In this document: positions 26,706 through 34,821 of the stretch, piece after piece
Position numbering within the stretch: position 1 is the first letter of the stretch
How the letters are laid out: every line of letters begins with the position of its first letter
NCBI RefSeq assembly: GCF_001514145.1
Contig: NZ_KQ948656.1
Location: forward strand, 868,001-932,000
Direction of reading: 5' to 3'
DNA from: Streptomyces canus
GTDB lineage: Bacteria; Actinomycetota; Actinomycetes; Streptomycetales; Streptomycetaceae
DNA: 64,000 nucleotides
Notes under the pieces: generated by a model
Databases searched by the model: none
What the model saw: the letters and a program-made list of their open reading frames with translations, nothing else
Told to the model about the DNA's origin: nothing
Position numbers and translations under genes: made by a program

Positions 26706-27218
26706 CTATGGCGAAACGATCCGCGGCGGCAGGCGGTGCAGCGTGACGTCCGTGAGGCGGCCGTCGGCCACGGTCGCCGTCATGTAGGTGCAGTCGGGCT
26801 GCCTGCGGCGGTCGGTCGGTGAGCCGGGGTTGAGCAGCCGCAGTCCGCCGGGGGCGGTGGTGTCCCAGGGGATGTGGCTGTGGCCGAAGACCAGGACGTC
26901 GGCGTCGGGGTAGCGGGCGGCGCAGCGGGCCTCGCGGCCCTGGGCGGCGCCGGTCTCGTGGACGACGGCGAAGCGCAGTCCGCCGAGGTCGGCGTACGCC
27001 ACCTCGGGCAGCCGTGCGCGCAGTTCGGGTCCGTCGTTGTTGCCGTGGACCCCGACGAGCCGTGCGCTGCGGCTCTCCAGCAGGTCGAGGGTGGCGGTGT
27101 CCACCCAGTCGCCGGCGTGGAAGACGACGTCGGCGTGCGGGAGTTCGGCGAGCAGCGGGGCAGGAAGCTGCTTGGCGCGCTTGGGCAGGTGGGTGTCGGA
27201 CATCAGCAGCAGGCGCAC
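26706..27218 (-). CDS. YfcE/MJ0936-type metallophosphoesterase
   Basis: 170-residue calcineurin-like phosphoesterase with the metal-binding series MSDTHL, FHAGDWVD, GVHGNNDG, VVHETG and FGHSHIPWD, complete and in order. Bacterial relatives are phosphodiesterases on small substrates; the physiological substrate here is unknown. The gene lies between two pseudogenes and appears intact. Confidence 0.9.
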   Translation of the reverse strand: MRLLLMSDTHLPKRAKQLPAPLLAELPHADVVFHAGDWVDTATLDLLESRSARLVGVHGNNDGPELRARLPEVAYADLGGLRFAVVHETGAAQGREARCAARYPDADVLVFGHSHIPWDTTAPGGLRLLNPGSPTDRRRQPDCTYMTATVADGRLTDVTLHRLPPRIVSP

Positions 27219-27227
27219 GGGATCAGC

Positions 27228-27494
27228 CTAGAGGGGCTTGCGGCCCACCCCGCACGACATGGGCAGCGCGCCGGGGCCGGAGTCGGCCTCGGGACGCCAC
27301 TCGGGCAGCTGGACGACGCCGGGGTCGAGGAGTTCGGTGTCGTCGAAGAAGCGGGTGACGTCGGCGTGGGTGCGAGGTGTCGCGCCCGCATGTTCGGCGG
27401 CGCGCGCGTTATGGACACGCATGGACGCGGCTACCTCCTCGGCCCCGATGCCGGCGGCCGGGTGGGCGAGCGCATCGACAACCGCTCCCGTCAC
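27228..27494 (-). pseudogene. C-terminal fragment of an S-adenosyl methyltransferase (DUF574 type)
   Basis: The readable part contains ADVTRFFDDTELLDPGVVQL and ends in CGVGRKPL, matching the end of the actinomycete SAM-dependent methyltransferase family PF04672. The N-terminal cofactor-binding two thirds are absent; upstream DNA to 27650 has no continuation in any frame that I can recognise. Confidence 0.65.
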
Positions 27495-27738
27495 CGCCGT
27501 CCGTCAGCCCGCGTCCACGCCATGCCCCTCCGCACACGTTCTTCAGCAGGGCCATTCCACCGGGGCCTTCCGCGCCCGTCACCTGCCGGTGGTCCCGGAT
27601 CTCGGGTGGGCGGCCGACTCCGGGATCCACTCGCCACGACGTTCTGTGACTTTTCACTCACTCAGCGGAGTTAACATCGCGCCACAAAGCGTCGATCCGT
27701 GACGCAAGCCACAAACCACCCAAGGAGTCCGGACACCG

Positions 27739-29688
27739 ATGCCGGTCAAGGTCAGCGTCGTCATCCCCGTCTACAACCCGGGGAAGTACATCGAGGACTG
27801 CATCGCCTCGCTGCGCAGGCAGTCCCTGCCCCCGGACGAGTTCGAGGCGATCTTCGTCGACGACGGTTCGACCGACGACACACCGGCCCGGCTCGACGCG
27901 CTGGCCGCCGAGGTCGCGAACATGACGGTCATCCACCAGGAGGCCTCGGGCTGGTCGGGCAAACCCCGCAACGTCGGAATGGCCGCCTCCCAGGGCCAAT
28001 TCGTCATGTTCGTCGACAACGACGACTACCTCGGCGACGAGGCCCTGGAGCGGATGTACGACTACGCGGTCGCCAACGGCGCCGACGTGGTCGTGGGCAA
28101 GATGGCCGGCAAGGGGCGAGGGGTGCCGGTGGAGCTGTTCCGCCGCAACCACCCCCGTGCCACCGTCGACAGCGCCCCGCTGATCGACAGCCTGACACCG
28201 CACAAGATGTTCCGGCGGGCGTTCCTCGACCGGATCGGCCTGCGTTTCCCCGAGGGCAGGCGCCGGCTGGAGGACCACGTCTTCGTCACGGAGGCGTATC
28301 TGCGCGCGGACAACGTCTCCGTGCTCAGCGACTACGTCTGCTACTACCACCTCAGGCGCGAGGACGCCTCCAACGCGGGCTTCCAGCGCTTCGACCCGGT
28401 GGGCTACTTCCAGAACCTGCGCGAGGCGCTCGACGTCGTCGAGAAGTACACCGAGCCGGGGCCGACCCGCGACCGGTTGTTCCGTCGCTGGCTGCGCAAC
28501 GAGATGGTCGAGCGGATGCGTGGCAAACGGCTGCTCGCCGCGCCCGAGGACTACCGCAAGGAGCTCTTCACCGAGATCCGCGAGGTGGTCCTCGAGCGCT
28601 TCGGGGCCGGTGTCGCGGCCGGCCTCCAGCCCACCCAGCAGGTCGTCGCCGCGCTGATCGCCGACGACCGGCTGGACGACCTGATCGCGTTCGCCGAGTG
28701 GGAGGCCTCCGTCGTCTCCCGGGCCGAGCCGGACGGCGTCGAGTGGGACGGCGGTGTGCTGCGGGTCCGCCTGTCCGCCGAGCTCGCCTCCCGCGGTACG
28801 CCGATGACCTTCCCCGCCGACGGCGGCGCCACCCCGCTCACCACGCCCCCGGCCTCCGTCGAGGAAGCCGTGGACTGGGTCGGCGCCCAAGGCGTGGCCG
28901 GATTCGAGCGCGCCACGGTCGATCTGCTGCTGCGGAAGCGCGCCAGCTCCGCCCAGTACTTCCAGCCGGTGGAGTTCACCCGGGAGACCGTCCCGGGGGA
29001 GGACGGCCGGGTGCGGCTGGTGCTGCGGGGCACGGCAGCCCTCGATCCGGCCACCGCTGCCGACGGCAGCCCGCTCGACGCCGGGCTGTGGGACGTGTTC
29101 GTCCGCGTCAAGCTCGGCGGCTGGACCAAGGAGTCCCGGCTGGGCCCGGTCCCGCTCAAGGGGCGTACGGCCGCGGACGCCGGTGTGGCGGGCGGCCGGG
29201 TCGTACTGCCGTACTGGACCACGAAGGAGGGCACCCTCGCCCTGGACGTGGACACCGCGAGCAAGCGCCTGGCCCTCGGGCGGGTCACGTGCGGGGAGGT
29301 CACGATCACCGGTGACCGTGTCGAGGTGCCGTTGCCGTTCCACGTGCCCGGTGACACGCCGGTGCTGCTGAAGCTCACCCGTGGCTCCGGTGGCGCGTCC
29401 GCGAAAGTACCCGGCACACTGCGTCCGCAGGGCTCCACGGCCCTCCTGGAGGCGGAGCTGCCGGTCGCCGACCTGACCGGAGCGCCGTGGCAGGTCGCGC
29501 TGAGCCCGGCACCCGACGCGCCGGAGCCCCGCTCCCATCCGCTGCCGTTCGCGCTGCGGGTGAAGTCGGGCAGGGTGCAGGTCATGCCCGTGCGCCCGCC
29601 TCGGCCCGCTGCCGGGAAGCGGCTGGTCCGCCGGGCGCGACGGCTGGCCGGGAGGCTGGTCGCCAGGCTCCGGGCACGCGGCAGGTAG
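27739..29688 (+). CDS. GT2-family glycosyltransferase with C-terminal accessory domain
   Basis: 649-residue protein. The N-terminal GT-A domain (residues 1-240) has VSVVIPVYNPGKYI, FVDDGSTDDTP, the DxD-type VDNDDYLG and RLEDHVFVTEAYL. This is the pattern of wall-teichoic-acid and capsule glycosyltransferases (TarS/TarP-like). A helical linker and beta-rich C-terminal domains (about 350-600) follow, then a strongly basic tail (RLVRRARRLAGRLVARLRARGR region) suited to membrane or polymer binding. It probably decorates an anionic cell-wall polymer; acceptor inferred. A strong terminator follows. Confidence 0.87.
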   Translation: MPVKVSVVIPVYNPGKYIEDCIASLRRQSLPPDEFEAIFVDDGSTDDTPARLDALAAEVANMTVIHQEASGWSGKPRNVGMAASQGQFVMFVDNDDYLGDEALERMYDYAVANGADVVVGKMAGKGRGVPVELFRRNHPRATVDSAPLIDSLTPHKMFRRAFLDRIGLRFPEGRRRLEDHVFVTEAYLRADNVSVLSDYVCYYHLRREDASNAGFQRFDPVGYFQNLREALDVVEKYTEPGPTRDRLFRRWLRNEMVERMRGKRLLAAPEDYRKELFTEIREVVLERFGAGVAAGLQPTQQVVAALIADDRLDDLIAFAEWEASVVSRAEPDGVEWDGGVLRVRLSAELASRGTPMTFPADGGATPLTTPPASVEEAVDWVGAQGVAGFERATVDLLLRKRASSAQYFQPVEFTRETVPGEDGRVRLVLRGTAALDPATAADGSPLDAGLWDVFVRVKLGGWTKESRLGPVPLKGRTAADAGVAGGRVVLPYWTTKEGTLALDVDTASKRLALGRVTCGEVTITGDRVEVPLPFHVPGDTPVLLKLTRGSGGASAKVPGTLRPQGSTALLEAELPVADLTGAPWQVALSPAPDAPEPRSHPLPFALRVKSGRVQVMPVRPPRPAAGKRLVRRARRLAGRLVARLRARGR

Positions 29689-29693
29689 AAACA

Positions 29694-29729
29694 GATCCGG
29701 GGAGGACGCCGGCGCGTCCTCCCCGGATC
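29694..29729. terminator. Perfect 16-bp hairpin between convergent genes
   Basis: GATCCGGGGAGGACGC (29694-29709) pairs perfectly with 29714-29729 around a CGGC loop. It lies between the GT2 gene and the convergent methyltransferase, so it can act on both strands. Confidence 0.85.
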
Positions 29730-29741
29730 ACCGGCCCTCGC

Positions 29742-30545
29742 TCAGCCGGCGTCGCTGAGCTGCTGCAGGCTGGTGCGCAGGTGCTCCCAGCTGCGGTCAC
29801 GCTTGCTGCCGCGGTTGCGGGCGGTCACCAGGGGCTTCCAGAAAGCCGCGTCGAGCAGTGTCTCCGGCTGGATCGCCACGGTCCGCTCCAGGACCGTCTC
29901 GGGCACCTTCTGCGGGTCGGGGACCACGTACTCCGCGATGATCTCGTCGTACTTGTCCTTGAGCACCGTGCTGCTCGGGTCCGCGCCGAAGACCACGAGC
30001 TGGCCGGTGGGCTCGGTGTCCACGAGGACCGTCTCCAGGTCGGGCCGGTAGCGGTTCAGGACCTCGATCACCTTGTAGACGTCACCGGTCCAGGCGTTGG
30101 TGTGCCGGTCGCGGGCCGCCTCCTCCACGTTGCGCGGCAGCATGTCGTCGAAGACGATCACGCTGGCCCAGTTCGAGTACTTCTCGACGTTGATGAAGTC
30201 GCGGAGCGCGTACTCGAACAGGTGCATGCCGTCGATGAACGACAGGTCGAGGGTGACGTCCTGCCAGTAGCCGAACGGGCTGCGGTTGCGGACGATGTTG
30301 CGCAGCGGGTGACGGCCGCCCTTCAGGTGCTGCAGCGGGTTGTCGCGTGCGAAGAAGTCGTCGCTGGTGGCCTTGGCCAGGTGGACGTCGCAGCGGATCT
30401 CGGAGACCACCTTGAACGCCGGGTCGATCGCGATGCTCGGTACCCGGGAGAACGTCAGGCTGCGGCCGTCGTTGACGCCGATCTCCAGGTAGTTGCGGTT
30501 CGCGCTGGCTTTGTGGAGCCCCCGCAGGAACTCGTGACGTTTCAC
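29742..30545 (-). CDS. Class I SAM-dependent methyltransferase (Methyltransf_24-like)
   Basis: 267-residue protein with a Rossmann methyltransferase core: YLEIGVNDGRSL (motif I), AIDPAF, LSFIDGMHLFEYALRDF and VIVFDDMLPRN. Relatives occur in surface-polysaccharide and natural-product loci. AAGGAG at the right spacing fixes the GTG start at 30545. Downstream of (and probably once co-transcribed with) the broken rmlA-like gene, which suggests a former sugar-modification locus. Acceptor unknown. Confidence 0.82.
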   Translation of the reverse strand: MKRHEFLRGLHKASANRNYLEIGVNDGRSLTFSRVPSIAIDPAFKVVSEIRCDVHLAKATSDDFFARDNPLQHLKGGRHPLRNIVRNRSPFGYWQDVTLDLSFIDGMHLFEYALRDFINVEKYSNWASVIVFDDMLPRNVEEAARDRHTNAWTGDVYKVIEVLNRYRPDLETVLVDTEPTGQLVVFGADPSSTVLKDKYDEIIAEYVVPDPQKVPETVLERTVAIQPETLLDAAFWKPLVTARNRGSKRDRSWEHLRTSLQQLSDAG

Positions 30546-30639
30546 TGGGAAATCTCCTTGCAAATGTGTGGCAGTGCTTCGTGCAGGGCGGACCGCCGGT
30601 CCCGGCGCAAGGCCGGCGCGGCCCCCGTCCACCAGTCGC

Positions 30640-31309
30640 GCCCGAGGGCGACGACGGCGGGGCGTGGTGCGGGCCCGTCGAGGGCCGCGCTGCTGGTGGG
30701 GTCGGCCCCGCAGGGCCGACCGAGTGACAGGACTTCGCGCCGAGGGAGCGCGGTCTCTGAGGACGAAGCTGTGGGCCCTGGGCACGCTCGGGGCCGGGGT
30801 GGCCTCGACATGGCGGCCGACCAGCGTGGACTCGACACTGGGCGGTTCGGGCCGTAGGAGTCGCAGACCTCGGTTCCGGCGCCGATGACGGCCGTACCGA
30901 CGATGCGTGAGCCGGTGCCACGCGCGCGCTTCTCCACGCCGACCCGTACCAGGTGCTGGAGGGGGCGTGGTTGATCTCCGACTCGCCCCGCCAGGACGGC
31001 TCGATGGCCTGTACGGCGTCGTGGATCACCGGCGTGGATGCGTACGCGCCGACCATGCGGGGCAGGCGCCCGGGCGACGACAAGAGCGAGCCCGCGGGGC
31101 CGTTCCTGGGGGATGCAGGTGATCGTCGGACCAGTCCTGGATCCGTCGCCGACGATCATCCCGACCTGGGTGATCCCCGCGTCGGCGATGGTTTCGAGGC
31201 CGTGGAACAGGACGGCCTGGTCGGCGACGGGCACCAGCTGTTCGGCCGAGGTGTGCGTGATCGGCCGTAACCGTGTACCGGCCCCGCCGGACAGCACGAG
31301 AGCCTTCAT
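30640..31309 (-). pseudogene. RmlA/StrD-like nucleotidyltransferase, frame-shifted and deleted
   Basis: The first ~60 residues are intact (MKALVLSGGAGTRLRPITHT, then QLVPVAD and GITQVGMIVGD), the NTP-binding end of glucose-1-phosphate thymidylyltransferases. Downstream, family sequence reappears in other frames: HDAVQAIEPSWRGE and later SRIVGTAVIGAGTEVCDS of the C-terminal hexapeptide-like domain. Several indels and a shortened middle make it inactive. The end is approximate. Confidence 0.82.
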
Positions 31310-31384
31310 TTGCGTCACCTTAGCCCGAATCCGGAGGAACCGGCCAAGGCGGAGCGTGACTTGGTGGTGACGCGGCGTGGTCGC

Positions 31385-31558
31385 TCAGTCCTCGCCGCGG
31401 AAGATGTTGCCCTCCCCGGTGCTCGCCGTGGTGGTGGCCCGGTCCTCGATCGCGGGCAGGCAGGTCCGCAGGTCTCCCTTGCCGTGCAGGCGGCGGGTCA
31501 TGGACCAGCCCGTCTCGGGCCGGCGTGCGACGGGTTTCTCAACGGTCTGCGAGGTCAC
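31385..31558 (-). CDS. Small protein (57 aa) of unknown function
   Basis: A GTG-started ORF begins VTSQTVEKPVARRPETGW, contains MTRRLHGKGDLRTCLP and ends GEGNIFRGED. More than 90 percent of its codons end in G or C, as expected for a real gene here. GAAGGA lies about 13 bases upstream, which is rather far. It precedes the rmlA-like pseudogene on the same strand by 75 bp. It has no signal peptide and one Cys, and I do not recognise it. It could be a short regulatory protein or a precursor peptide. Confidence 0.5.
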   Translation of the reverse strand: MTSQTVEKPVARRPETGWSMTRRLHGKGDLRTCLPAIEDRATTTASTGEGNIFRGED

Positions 31559-31575
31559 GGCGGTTCACCGTCCTT

Positions 31576-31605
31576 CCATGCTGCCCTCCGGGTCCCCCGG
31601 AGGGC
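31576..31605. terminator. Hairpin upstream of the 57-residue ORF
   Basis: CCCTCCGGG and CCCGGAGGG form a perfect 9-bp stem with a 3-base loop near 31584-31604, between the CBS pseudogene and the small ORF. It may terminate transcription from the CBS side or act in the small ORF's leader. Confidence 0.45.
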
Positions 31606-31714
31606 TCGGGACAAACGGGCCGGGAGACCCGTCAGCCCCTCGCCTCCGCACACACATTCGCCGGGGATCGGGCGCACCGGAACTTGACGGCCGGGCCGAA
31701 CCGGCGTGCCAGGC

Positions 31715-32132
31715 TCAGGTGTTGGGCCGTGCGACGCTGATGTCGCCCAGGGCCGATCCCGGATCGCGTTCCATGGCAGCGTCGCCGAGCGAGACGATGC
31801 CGACGGGGTGGCCGTGGTCGATGACCGGGACCCGGCGCACGGCGTGTTCGCGCATGAGCTCGATGGCGTGGTCCAGGTCGTCCTCGGGCGTGACGGTCAC
31901 CAGATCGTCGCTGCACGCGCCGGCCACGGTGATCTGCTCCGGGTCGCCCCCTCTGCGAGCGAGCGCACCACAAGGTCACGGTCGGTGACCAGACCGCGCA
32001 GTTCGTCGCTGTCGGTGACCAGGACGGCGCCGACGTCCTGGTCGCGCATGATCCTGGCGACGGCCGTCACGGAGGCTGGCGTTCCACGGTGGCCGGGGCG
32101 CTGGTCATGATGTCGCTGACGTGCTGAGTCAT
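31715..32132 (-). pseudogene. CBS-domain protein with two single-base frameshifts
   Basis: Three consecutive frames together spell a normal two-CBS protein. It starts MTQHVSDIMTSAPATVERQ, then SVTAVARIMRDQDVGAVLVT and DRDLVVRSLAEG, then AGACSDDLVTVTPEDDLDHA and RRVPVIDHGHPVGIVSLGD. Each junction is explained by the loss of one base, one of them in a C-run near 31948-31953. Either the gene is freshly inactivated or these are assembly errors. Intact relatives are actinomycete stress or dormancy CBS proteins that bind adenine nucleotides. Confidence 0.8.
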
Positions 32133-32177
32133 GACGTATCTCTCTTCTGGGGGGTGGTGCGCTTCGGGTACCCCTCC

Positions 32178-34652
32178 TCAGTCGTCCAGTGCGATTTCGC
32201 TCCACACCTGTTTGCCGCCGCTGACGGGGACACTCCCCCAGGCCGCCGACACGGCCTCCACGAGGAGGATGCCGCGGCCCCCGGTGGCCTCCCAGCCGAT
32301 GTTGGTGGGCTTGACGGGGGTGCGGGGCGAGGCGTCGGCGACGGAGACGCGCAGCCGGCGGCCGACGAGGGTGAGGGCCAGGCGGACCTGACCGCCGGTG
32401 TGCACGAGGGCGTTGGTGACGAGCTCGGAGACGACGAGCAGGGCGGTGTCCATCGCGTCCTCGGGGACACCCCAGACCCGCAGCGTGCGCCGGGTGAAGC
32501 GGCGGGCGTGCCGGGCGGCCTCGGGGACCCGCCAGACGGTCCAGCTCTCACGCAGCGGGTGCGTGGCCATGCCGTCGTAGCGCAGCAGGAGCAGGGCGAC
32601 GTCGTCGCTGCGGCGGGCGCCTCCGAGCAGGGCGTCGGCGACGAGGCCGAGGTGGTCGGGGTCGGAGACGGCCAGCCCGTGGGCGAGGCGGTTCATGCCC
32701 TCGTCGATGTCGGCCTCGGTGGACTCGACCAGGCCGTCGGTGGTCAGGGCGATCAGGGTGCCGGGCTGCAGCCGGAGCGGGGTCATCGGGAAGTCGGCCT
32801 GGGCCACCACGCCGAGCGGGGGGCCGCCGTCCGCCTCGGCGATCTCCGTGGTGCCGTCGGGGTGGCGCAGCACCGGCGGCAGATGTCCGGCTCGCACGCA
32901 CCAGGCGGTGCCCTCCTCCAGGTCGAGGTCCAGATAGACGCAGGTGACGAAGAGGTCGGTCTCCAGGTCCATCAGGAGGCGGTTGGCGCGGGCGACGACG
33001 ACGTCCGGGGAGTGACCCTCGACGGCGTAGGCGCGCAGGGCGGTGCGCATCTGGCCCATGAGGGTCGCGGCGGCGGCGCTGTGGCCCTGGACATCCCCGA
33101 TGACCAGGGCGACGTGGTTGTCGAGCAGCGGGATCACGTCGTACCAGTCGCCGCCGAGCTCCAGGCCCGCGGTGCTGGGCAGATAGCGGGCGACGGCGAT
33201 CGCACCGGGCAGTTTGGGCAGGCGGCGGGGCAGCAGCTGGCGCTGGAGCATGCCGACGAGTTCGTGCTCGGCGTCGAGGGCGTGGGCGCGCATCAGGGCC
33301 TGTCCGGCGAGGCCTGCGGAGGCGGTGAGCAGGGCGCGTTCGTCGGGGCCGAAGTGGTGCGGGGTGTCCCAGCCGATGAGGCAGGCCCCGGCCATGCGGC
33401 CCGCGGCGGGCAGTGGAAGGACCGCGAGGCCGCCGGGGCCGACGTCGGCGAGGGCGGGTTCGAGGACGGTACCGGCGGGCCAGATCTGGGCGCGGCCCTC
33501 ACGCAGGGCCGTGGCCAGGGTGGGCATGGCCCGCACCGGCGCCTCGGGCCACTCGCTGCGCCACTCCAGACGCCACAGCTCGGGCCAGGACTCCGGTTCG
33601 GGCGGGTCGAGGACGGTGACGACGAGCCGGTCGTTCTCCAGCTCGGCGAGGGCGATCCGGTCGGCCCTGAGCGGGGCACGGAGGGCGGAGACGACGGCCT
33701 GGCTGACGTCGCGGACGGTGCCGGCCATGGAGAGGGCGGCGGCCAGGCGTTGCACGCGGGCCACGTCGGTGATGTCGGAGCGCAGGGTGGAGGCGTCGGC
33801 GACGGTGCCCACGAGCTGGGAGGGAGTGCCCTCGCCGCCGGGCAGCATGCGGCCGCGCAGCCTGAGCCACTTGGGTGGACCCGACAGCTGGAGGATGCGG
33901 AACTCCAGCTCACGGTCGCCGATGGACATGTGACCGGCCTCGAACAGCGACATCAGCGAGGGCAGGTCCTCGGGGACGGTCAGGCCGAGCAGGGTCTCGA
34001 CCTTGCCGTCGAAGGCCGCCCGGTTCATGCCGAACAGCTCCAGGATCCCGTCGCCGACCTCGATGCGGCCGGTGTCCATGGCGAGGCTGAAGGCGTTGGA
34101 GCGCAGTTCCGCGCCGTCTGCGGCGACAAGGGGGGCGGGGCAGACGATCGCGTCGGCGATCAGTTCGAGGGCTTTGCGGTCCTCGTCGTCGAAACCGTGC
34201 GGGTCCTCGCTGACGGCGACGAGACAGGCACGGCCGTCGTCGCCGTGCGCCGGCAGGACGGCCAGGTGGAAGTCCCGCCGGACCGCCCTGCGGGGCTCCG
34301 AGCAGGCGGCGGCCTCCTTCGGGCCGAGGAAGAGCGGCCGCCCCGAGCGGTGCGCGTCGGCGGGCGGGGAGTCACCGGAGCTCGGATAGCTGTCGCGCAG
34401 CCCGTAGACCGTTCGGGGGACGCCGGCAGACTCGACGAGACCCAGCAGGTCTCCGTCCTCGCCGGGCGTGTACACAGCGGCGAGGGAGGCCCCGGCGAAG
34501 ACGAGCGCCTGTTCGAGGACACGGCGCAGCCTTTCGGGCGATCCGGGACCGTCCGTGACCGATGTCAGGGCATTTTCGGCACGCAACGCTCTCGTTCTGC
34601 GTCCCGCAGCGCCCTCACTCACCACTTCGCCATTACAGCGCTTATACGGCAT
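32178..34652 (-). CDS. Multi-domain SpoIIE-type PP2C phosphatase with histidine-kinase-like ATPase domain
   Basis: 824-residue signalling protein. It has a GAF-like N-terminus (~30-190), PAS (~210-320), GAF (~330-490) and an SpoIIE/PP2C domain (~520-700) with LGGDWYDVIPL, IGDVQGHS, TTDGLVES and SDDVALLLL. A C-terminal HATPase domain follows with SELVTNALVHTGG and GGRGILLVE. This RsbU-plus-RsbW-like layout suggests control of an alternative sigma factor by partner switching (phosphatase on an antagonist, kinase on another). ATG 34652 is chosen; upstream in-frame codons run over the ramC promoter. Divergent from the ram cluster. Confidence 0.9.
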   Translation of the reverse strand: MPYKRCNGEVVSEGAAGRRTRALRAENALTSVTDGPGSPERLRRVLEQALVFAGASLAAVYTPGEDGDLLGLVESAGVPRTVYGLRDSYPSSGDSPPADAHRSGRPLFLGPKEAAACSEPRRAVRRDFHLAVLPAHGDDGRACLVAVSEDPHGFDDEDRKALELIADAIVCPAPLVAADGAELRSNAFSLAMDTGRIEVGDGILELFGMNRAAFDGKVETLLGLTVPEDLPSLMSLFEAGHMSIGDRELEFRILQLSGPPKWLRLRGRMLPGGEGTPSQLVGTVADASTLRSDITDVARVQRLAAALSMAGTVRDVSQAVVSALRAPLRADRIALAELENDRLVVTVLDPPEPESWPELWRLEWRSEWPEAPVRAMPTLATALREGRAQIWPAGTVLEPALADVGPGGLAVLPLPAAGRMAGACLIGWDTPHHFGPDERALLTASAGLAGQALMRAHALDAEHELVGMLQRQLLPRRLPKLPGAIAVARYLPSTAGLELGGDWYDVIPLLDNHVALVIGDVQGHSAAAATLMGQMRTALRAYAVEGHSPDVVVARANRLLMDLETDLFVTCVYLDLDLEEGTAWCVRAGHLPPVLRHPDGTTEIAEADGGPPLGVVAQADFPMTPLRLQPGTLIALTTDGLVESTEADIDEGMNRLAHGLAVSDPDHLGLVADALLGGARRSDDVALLLLRYDGMATHPLRESWTVWRVPEAARHARRFTRRTLRVWGVPEDAMDTALLVVSELVTNALVHTGGQVRLALTLVGRRLRVSVADASPRTPVKPTNIGWEATGGRGILLVEAVSAAWGSVPVSGGKQVWSEIALDD

Positions 34653-34821
34653 GTGCGCAGCCCCTGTGAGCGTTCCGTGGAGCCTCTGCGGGCAGACACG
34701 CTCGAAACCCTTCGAACACTTCTTGACGCATGCGTTCCGCACGGTGATCTCGTGACAGCCGTGACTGTCCGTGGCCACCGCCTCGCTGGAAGCCTCGTTG
34801 GCGGGCCACGGAAGGGGACGC

